Source: WRAV01 sp050950205 (GTDB lineage Bacteria; Bacillota; Clostridia; Oscillospirales; Ruminococcaceae). Taken from it: DNA of 64,000 bases. The DNA is taken from contig JBMNHF010000016.1 in assembly GCA_050950205.1 (NCBI GenBank), positions 1 through 64,000 of the forward strand. The letters are read 5' to 3'. The notes below the pieces were generated by a model. The model saw only the letters and a list, made by a program, of their open reading frames with translations. It did not search any database and had not been told where the DNA came from. The translations under genes and the position numbers were made by a program. Below are positions 58,889 to 64,000 of this stretch, one piece after another (within the stretch, counting starts at the first letter, position 1; each line of letters starts with the position of its first letter).

Positions 58889-61021
58889 ATGAATCTTCGC
58901 TCCATGCGCTGGCGGCGCTGGATTATGGCGCTGCTAACCTTGACGGTAGTGGGAATCTATGTGGCCCGCCTGATGAGCATTCAAATCATCAATGCCGAGG
59001 AGTATAAAAAGATTCTGGACGGCAGCTATATCAGCACCCAGGTGGTCAAGGCCACACGGGGAGAAATTGTAGACCGCACCGGTAAGCCCCTGACCGTCAA
59101 CCGGATGGGATACGATATTATTTTGGACAAAGCCTGGCTTCCCACCGGTTCCCAAAACGAGATTTTACAGCGGCTGATGAAGCTCTGCGAGGAATTGGGG
59201 GAGGAGTGGACCGACAACCTTCCCATTTCCCATCGACCACCTTTTGCGGTGCTGCCCGGCCGGGAACAGGCCATGGACAAGCTGCGGAGCTTTTTAGGCG
59301 TTCAGAGCTATGCCACGGCGGAAGACGCCATGTATCAGTTGGTACAGCGGTACAAGCTGGAGGATTTTGACCCTGTGGACCAGCGAAAAATCGCCGGTGT
59401 GCGGTATGAGATGGAGCAGCGGGGCTTTGCCTTCAACGTGCCCTACACCTTTGCCACCGATGTTTCCATTGATTCGGTGGTGCGCATCAAGGAACGCAGC
59501 TATCAGTTGGCCGGAGTGGATGTGGTGGAAAACGCCATCCGCCGATACGAAAACGGCTTAATAGCTCCCCACATCATCGGAACGGTAGGCCCTATCTACC
59601 GGGAAGAATACCCCCAACTGAAGGAAAAAGGCTATGCCATGGACGACATAGTTGGCAAGGAAGGGGTGGAAAAGGCCTTTGAAAGCGTGCTGCGGGGGGT
59701 CAACGGAAAGCGGGAAATCCACCTGGAAAGCGGCAACGTGGTGATTAAGGATGTGGAAAGCCAGCCCCCCGTCCCCGGCAATACGGTGGTGCTCTCCCTG
59801 GACACGGAACTTCAGTTGACGTTGCAGCAGGCTTTGGAAAATCAGATCAAATTTCTGCAGGAAAACGCGCCGGAGGGAGAGGGCAAGGAAGCCGATGCCG
59901 GAGCCGCTGTGGTGCTGGATGTCAAAACCGGGGAGGTTTTGGCGATGGCCACCTATCCCTCCTACGATTTAACCACCTACCGCCAGGATTTTTCCAATCT
60001 GCTGGCTGATCCCCGCACTCCTCTGGTCAACCGGGCCCTGCAGGGGGAATACGCTCCCGGCTCCACCTATAAGCCCAGCACAGCCCTTGCCGGCCTGCGT
60101 GCCAATGTCGTCGACAAGGCTCATCTGGTCAACTGCCAGCAGAGCTATGCGGTGGGCAACCACTTCTTTACCTGTCTGAGCTTTCATGGGCCCATCAATG
60201 TGGTGCGGGCCCTCACCCGCTCCTGCAACATCTATTTTTACGATGTCAGCCGCCGGGTTGGAATCGAAGGCATCGATTCCATGGCCGCCCAGTTGGGGCT
60301 GGGAGAGCCTACCGGCATTGAACTGCCTGAAAAGATAGGGACCCGCTCCAACCCTTCCGTCAAGCTGCAAAAGCAGGGCGAAAAGTGGTACGAGGGAGAT
60401 TTGGTTCAGACTTCCATTGGGCAGCTATACAATCAGTTTACGCCCCTGCAGCTGGCCAACTATGCCGCCACCATCGCCAATCGGGGCAAGCGGATGAAGG
60501 TAACCATCGTCCACGAAATACGGGATTACTCCCTGCAGCAGGTGGTGCAATCCAATCAGCCCCAGGTGGTTCAGGTGGTGGATGCCCCCACCGAGGCCTT
60601 TGAGACGGTGATCGAGGGCATGGTGGCCGCCTCCCGACCGGGAGGCACCGCTTCTGCCACCTTTGGCTGGTATCCCATTGATGTAGCCTCCAAAACCGGT
60701 ACCCCGGAAACTTCCCATCTGCCCAACTCCACCTTTATTGCCTTTGCCCCTGCCCAGGACCCCCAGATTGCGGTGGCGGTGGTAATTGAAAAGGGGTGGC
60801 ACGGATATACCGGTGCACCGGTGGCCAAAGCAGCCTTTGACGCATACTTTGGCTTCGATCAAGAGGCACCCGATCCGACAGCAACTGTAGGGGAGGAAGG
60901 AATAGCGGACCTGCAGGAACAGCAGGAGGACAGCCCAGGGGAAGAACCCCCTACCCCCTTGCAGGAAACACCCTTGGAAGAGGCCGAAGGATATGACATT
61001 GAAGGAGAAGGAAGAAGATGA
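58889..61021 (+). CDS. Class B penicillin-binding protein (PBP2/SpoVD-like transpeptidase)
   Basis: This 710-residue transpeptidase cross-links peptidoglycan. It has one membrane anchor (about 10-30), an N-terminal pedestal domain starting RGEIVDRTGKPLTVN, and a transpeptidase domain with STYK (Ser392), SCN in the SxN position and SKTGT (about 601-605). The last ~50 residues are an acidic Glu/Pro-rich tail. The PBP type is uncertain: elongation PBP2 (MrdA) or a sporulation PBP fit equally. The stop overlaps the next small gene by 4 bases. Confidence 0.92.
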   Translation: MNLRSMRWRRWIMALLTLTVVGIYVARLMSIQIINAEEYKKILDGSYISTQVVKATRGEIVDRTGKPLTVNRMGYDIILDKAWLPTGSQNEILQRLMKLCEELGEEWTDNLPISHRPPFAVLPGREQAMDKLRSFLGVQSYATAEDAMYQLVQRYKLEDFDPVDQRKIAGVRYEMEQRGFAFNVPYTFATDVSIDSVVRIKERSYQLAGVDVVENAIRRYENGLIAPHIIGTVGPIYREEYPQLKEKGYAMDDIVGKEGVEKAFESVLRGVNGKREIHLESGNVVIKDVESQPPVPGNTVVLSLDTELQLTLQQALENQIKFLQENAPEGEGKEADAGAAVVLDVKTGEVLAMATYPSYDLTTYRQDFSNLLADPRTPLVNRALQGEYAPGSTYKPSTALAGLRANVVDKAHLVNCQQSYAVGNHFFTCLSFHGPINVVRALTRSCNIYFYDVSRRVGIEGIDSMAAQLGLGEPTGIELPEKIGTRSNPSVKLQKQGEKWYEGDLVQTSIGQLYNQFTPLQLANYAATIANRGKRMKVTIVHEIRDYSLQQVVQSNQPQVVQVVDAPTEAFETVIEGMVAASRPGGTASATFGWYPIDVASKTGTPETSHLPNSTFIAFAPAQDPQIAVAVVIEKGWHGYTGAPVAKAAFDAYFGFDQEAPDPTATVGEEGIADLQEQQEDSPGEEPPTPLQETPLEEAEGYDIEGEGRR

Positions 61022-61221
61022 AGGGTTTCATTCCCTTTTTGGCGGCATGCTTTGCATTGCTGCTGACCGGTTGTACCTACGCCAGTATTGGCGTTATTGG
61101 CGGTGCCGACGGGCCAACGTCTATCTTTGTATCCTCCCCCCTAATCAGGTGGGTTCCCATCCTGTTCCTTTTGTTTGTCCTAGCTGTGATTGGCATGATT
61201 CTTTCGATTAAACGCAAATAA
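61018..61221 (+). CDS. 67-residue membrane protein with a decarboxylase beta-subunit motif
   Basis: This tiny protein has a signal or membrane segment with a lipobox-like LLLTGC (Cys at about 19), then YASIGVIGGADGPTSIFVS, then a second membrane segment (LFLLFVLAVIGMILSI) and KRK. The GGADGPT block is the well-known motif of the beta subunit of Na+-pumping decarboxylases (OadB/GcdB), where it lies in a much larger protein of ~370-430 residues. Nothing else of that enzyme is here. It overlaps the PBP gene (ATGA), so it is translated with it. Confidence 0.75.
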   Translation: MKGFIPFLAACFALLLTGCTYASIGVIGGADGPTSIFVSSPLIRWVPILFLLFVLAVIGMILSIKRK

Positions 61222-61260
61222 AAAAGAAGGGCTCCCATCTTTTGGGGCCCTTCTTTTGTT
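61221..61260 (+). terminator. Terminator after the PBP operon
   Basis: AAAAGAAGGGC (about 61222-61232) and GCCCTTCTTTT (about 61247-61257) form the stem; T-rich text follows. Confidence 0.85.
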
Positions 61261-61323
61261 TTATCTAAGGCTGCCCGCTGTTTTGGATTTTGATCGCCCA
61301 AAGCGATGGACAAAGGATTTTAT

Positions 61324-62307
61324 TTAGCGGGGAAGGACTAAATTTTCTAAGGGGCGGCCCTGCTCCAAAGCGCAGATGTTTTCCAATGTCACCATGGCAA
61401 TGGCCTGCATGGCCTCCCGGGTGAAGAAGGCCTGATGGGAAGTGACCAGCACGTTGGGAAGGGTGAGCAGGCGGGAAAGCTCCTCATCCCGAATGATCTC
61501 CCCCGACTTATCCTCAAAGAAGTAATCGCTTTCCTCCTCATAAACATCCAGTCCGGCGCCGCCGATTTTGCCGTCGATCAGCCCTTCCAGCAGTGCTTCG
61601 GTGTCAATGAGGGCGCCCCGGGAGGTGTTGATGATGATGACCCCCTTTTTCATCTCCTTGACTCTGCGCTTGTTGATGATGTGATAGGTGTCGGGGGTGA
61701 GAGGGCAGTGAAGGGAGATGATGTCGGAAGCGGCAATGAGCTGATCTAAGGTGACGTATTCCAGCGCATCCTCTTTGGGGAAGGGATCGTAGGCCAGAAC
61801 CCGCATGCCAAAGCCAAAGGCAATGGTTGCAAAGAGAGAGCCGATTTGCCCGACACCGATGATGCCGGCGGTTTTTCCGTTTAGGTCAAAGCCCATCAGA
61901 CCGTTGATGGAAAAGTTGTTGTCCCGAATGCGGTAGTAGGCGCGGTGTGTTTTGCGGTTCACCGACAAAAGCAGGGCGGCTGTATGTTCCGCCACTGCCG
62001 CCGGGGAATAGCTGGGCACCCGAACCACCGGCAGTTGGGCTTTGGCTGCAGCGGAGATGTCCACGTTGTTGTATCCGGCACAGCGCAGAGCCAGCATCTT
62101 TACCCCACATTTTTTTAAGATATCAATGGTTTTGGCGCAAACCTTGTCGTTGACAAAGACGCAGGCCACATCGTACCCTTCGGCCAGCACTGCCGTGTCG
62201 GCGTTTAGGCGGTAATCGCAGTAGCGAATTTGGTAACCATACTCTTTGGATAGGGGCTCAAACCAGATGTAGTCGTAGGGTTTGGTGTCAAAAAATGCTA
62301 TTTTCAT
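61324..62307 (-). CDS. D-lactate dehydrogenase-like 2-hydroxyacid dehydrogenase
   Basis: This 327-residue NAD-dependent dehydrogenase of the D-isomer family probably reduces pyruvate to D-lactate. It has GVGQIG in the nucleotide fold, SLHCPLTPDTYHIIN, the INTSRGALIDTEAL strand, GGAGLDVYEEE (catalytic Glu region) and the catalytic His in TSHQAFFT. RCAGYNNVD is typical of fermentative D-lactate dehydrogenases (LdhA type). ATG 62307 follows AAAAGGAGC; the ORF upstream of it is not coding. Confidence 0.92.
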   Translation of the reverse strand: MKIAFFDTKPYDYIWFEPLSKEYGYQIRYCDYRLNADTAVLAEGYDVACVFVNDKVCAKTIDILKKCGVKMLALRCAGYNNVDISAAAKAQLPVVRVPSYSPAAVAEHTAALLLSVNRKTHRAYYRIRDNNFSINGLMGFDLNGKTAGIIGVGQIGSLFATIAFGFGMRVLAYDPFPKEDALEYVTLDQLIAASDIISLHCPLTPDTYHIINKRRVKEMKKGVIIINTSRGALIDTEALLEGLIDGKIGGAGLDVYEEESDYFFEDKSGEIIRDEELSRLLTLPNVLVTSHQAFFTREAMQAIAMVTLENICALEQGRPLENLVLPR

Positions 62308-62389
62308 CCCAAAGCTCCTTTTCATCCTTGCTGTTGTTAGTATGCCGTTTGAGGAAAGAAATAACTCAGCAAAAAAGGAGGAAAAAATA

Positions 62390-62419
62390 TTGACAGTGAT
62401 GGTGCGCATCGAGTAAACT
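62390..62419 (+). promoter_or_regulatory. Promoter of the TtcA-like gene
   Basis: TTGACA (62390-62395), an 18-base spacer and TAAACT (62414-62419), 35 bases before ATG 62455. Confidence 0.55.
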
Positions 62420-62454
62420 AAGGGAGTTTGAAACCAATACCGGGAGGACCCAAA

Positions 62455-63168
62455 ATGCAGCAGATACTGGGAGCGATGCGCAGAGCAGTTGTGGATTACG
62501 ACATGATTCAAAGCGGGGACGCAATAGCGGTGGGAGTCAGCGGCGGAAAGGACTCCCTTGTTCTGTTGGCCGGGTTAGCTCATCTGCAAAAATTCATCGG
62601 CATAGACTATCGCCTGGTAGCCCTCACCATAGACCCCTGCTTCCACGGCAGACAAACCGATTACACAGCCATCACCGGACTATGTGGGCGGTTGGGGGTT
62701 CCCCATATCATCCGCCGCAGCCAACTGGGAGAGATTCTTTTGGTGGAGCGGAAGGAAAAAAGCCCCTGCAGCCTCTGCGCCCGGATGCGCCGGGGAATGC
62801 TTCACGATATGGCCAAGGAAGAGGGATGCAATAAGGTTGCACTGGGGCATCACCGGGATGATGCGGTGGAGACTTTTTTGATGAATCTCATGTATGAGGG
62901 TCGACTGGGGAGCTTTCAGCCGGTAAGCTACCTTTCTCGCAAGGATTTGACCATGATCCGCCCCCTTTGTCTGTCCACCGAGCGGGATGTGGCTGCCTGT
63001 GCCCGGCGGGAGCATCTGCCGGTTTTGGCAAAGAACTGCCCCGTAGACGGCGCCACCACCCGTCAGGAAACCAAAGAGTGGCTGAAAGCGGCGGAAAAAG
63101 GAAAGTTCCCCGGTATCTCCAAAAAAATATTTGGGGCCATCTGCCGCGCTCACCTTTCCGGGTGGTGA
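62455..63168 (+). CDS. TtcA-like tRNA thiolation family ATPase
   Basis: This 237-residue PP-loop ATPase has VGVSGGKDSLVLL, CSLCARMRRG (CxxC) and LGHHRDDAVETFLMNL, plus NCPVDG near the end, where a third cysteine lies. These are the features of the TtcA group, which binds an Fe-S cluster and thiolates C32 of tRNA; in Firmicutes related proteins of unknown substrate also exist. ATG 62455 follows GGGAGG. It is shorter than E. coli TtcA (311). Confidence 0.88.
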   Translation: MQQILGAMRRAVVDYDMIQSGDAIAVGVSGGKDSLVLLAGLAHLQKFIGIDYRLVALTIDPCFHGRQTDYTAITGLCGRLGVPHIIRRSQLGEILLVERKEKSPCSLCARMRRGMLHDMAKEEGCNKVALGHHRDDAVETFLMNLMYEGRLGSFQPVSYLSRKDLTMIRPLCLSTERDVAACARREHLPVLAKNCPVDGATTRQETKEWLKAAEKGKFPGISKKIFGAICRAHLSGW

Positions 63169-63201
63169 AGGGCAAGGGTTACCCAAAGGCTTATCCAATG
63201 C

Positions 63202-63239
63202 AAAACAGCAGGCGCCCCATGGGGTGCCTGCTGTTTTTA
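63202..63239. terminator. Terminator after the TtcA-like gene
   Basis: AAAACAGCAGGCGCCCC and GGGGTGCCTGCTGTTTT pair almost perfectly (63202-63238), with T runs on both strands. It lies between convergent genes. Confidence 0.88.
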
Positions 63240-63334
63240 TAAAAGGTGAATTCCCTGCCTATCGCAAGGAAGATGGCTCCAATGGCTTTGGCCCTTGTGG
63301 GCGGAAACGGTGTGCTTGCTCTTTTGCCTGTGGT

Positions 63335-64000
63335 TTACCCCACAAGCTCGTTGCGGTGCAGAGCGTACAGTTTGCGGGAGAGGGGCTTGGGCCTTTTCAG
63401 GGTGTCCAGCTGCTGGACCGAAAGTTTTTGGGTCATGGGCAGCCGTCTGCCCGGAGGACAGAGAAAACCGTCCTTCAAAGGGGAAAGGGGGATGGGGGCA
63501 CAGACGCAGTTAAACTGATTGGTGACCGAAACAACGTAAACTCCCGCCAATTGAGCGGCGTTCCAGGCACCGGCAAGCACCATACTGCTGGAATAATCCC
63601 CCTGCCGGATGTTCTGATTGCAAAGGATGATCTGAGCGCCCATGGAGGCGGCGATACGGGTCACCTCAGGGCGATAGATATCCACATCCACGCATAAAGA
63701 GACGCTGCCCATCTCGGTGGGAAAAATATGAAGGGAGGTGCTTTTCTTTCCCCCAAAGCTAAGGGCGGAGTGGTGGTAAAGAGCCTTTTGCGCTCCTACT
63801 ACCTTGCCCTGGGGATCGATGAGACACATACAGTGATACCCCATCAGAACAAACCGTTCCGGCACCAACCACACCTGGTAGTGCTTTGCATATTTGCAGC
63901 AGCGGCGCAGGTACTCCTTAACTTCCGGTTCCGGGATGGGTTCCCCTGTCTCCGTTGCAAACATGACAAAATTGCTCCCCCAAGCTGGTGAAGTCCAAGG
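63335..64000 (-). CDS. Carbon-nitrogen hydrolase (nitrilase family), partial
   Basis: The gene runs off the right edge of the window; 222 codons are seen, the C-terminal part. The frame stays open beyond the first ATG (63964) to base 64000, and the upstream codons encode a plausible strand (SNFVMFATE), so the true start is outside. VPERFVLMGYHCMCLIDPQGKVVG, then KALYHH, then the nucleophile region SVSLCVDVDIYRPEV (Cys in the LCxD pattern) and GAQIILCNQ place it in the family. The substrate is an amide or nitrile of unknown kind. Confidence 0.75.
   Translation of the reverse strand, partial: PWTSPAWGSNFVMFATETGEPIPEPEVKEYLRRCCKYAKHYQVWLVPERFVLMGYHCMCLIDPQGKVVGAQKALYHHSALSFGGKKSTSLHIFPTEMGSVSLCVDVDIYRPEVTRIAASMGAQIILCNQNIRQGDYSSSMVLAGAWNAAQLAGVYVVSVTNQFNCVCAPIPLSPLKDGFLCPPGRRLPMTQKLSVQQLDTLKRPKPLSRKLYALHRNELVG

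Overview
The window looks like chromosomal DNA of an endospore-forming, anaerobic Clostridia, probably of the Oscillospiraceae/Ruminococcaceae type. The reasons are: spoIIAA-spoIIAB-sigF, spoIID and cotJABC; a glycine cleavage operon behind a tandem glycine riboswitch; an iron-sulphur two-subunit L-serine dehydratase; a fab/acc cluster that uses FabK; a gntR-linked hydro-lyase subunit; and fairly GC-rich DNA with many GTG and TTG starts. I see no tRNA, rRNA, phage, insertion sequence or CRISPR array. Species assignment is inference.

Layout. 1-5.9 kb: spoIID, then promoter, glycine riboswitch and gcvT-gcvH-gcvPA-gcvPB, every one of them broken by several small indels. 6.0-7.6 kb: sdaAB-sdaAA. 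7.8-10.6 kb: a GrpE-like protein with a long unknown N-terminal region, paired with a lid-less Hsp70. 10.9-14.7 kb: the sigma-F operon, a divergent LCP-family protein and an orphan solute-binding lipoprotein. 14.9-16.4 kb: an orphan beta subunit of an Fe-S hydro-lyase overlapping a GntR regulator. 16.5-19.6 kb (minus strand): fmt, a beta-propeller-like lipoprotein and an amidohydrolase. 19.7-24.5 kb: flavin reductase (+), then guaA, an EamA transporter, birA and a phosphoesterase (all minus); guaA, birA and the phosphoesterase each carry a frameshift. 24.7-26.9 kb: three unrecognised low-complexity genes. 27.1-32.4 kb: glpK, arcC, a Ser/Lys-rich surface protein and cotJABC. 32.7-40.2 kb: one 2501-residue cyclic beta-1,2-glucan synthase-like gene. 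40.2-46.6 kb: ymfF-ymfH-lgt-secD-secF. 46.8-56.2 kb: fabD (minus) divergent from fabH-fabK-fabG-fabF-accB-fabZ-accC-accD-accA-acpP. 56.3-61.2 kb: DUF177-rpmF, a DUF512 radical SAM protein, a class B PBP and a tiny membrane protein. 61.3-64 kb: D-lactate dehydrogenase-like, TtcA-like and a truncated nitrilase-family gene.

How the genes work together. The gcv operon plus serine dehydratase would take glycine and serine to one-carbon units and pyruvate. The fab/acc cluster holds nearly all of type II fatty acid synthesis, and BirA would biotinylate its AccB. Lgt, SecDF and the PBP serve envelope biogenesis. The spoII and cotJ genes serve early prespore gene expression and the spore coat.

Most promising for new biology: the Hsp70/GrpE-like pair, the three-gene low-complexity operon at 24.7-26.9 kb, the 67-residue protein carrying a decarboxylase beta-subunit motif, and the structured leaders before DUF177-rpmF and the DUF512 gene. 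The many frameshifts are more likely sequence errors (several sit in homopolymer runs) than gene decay, but that is unproven.
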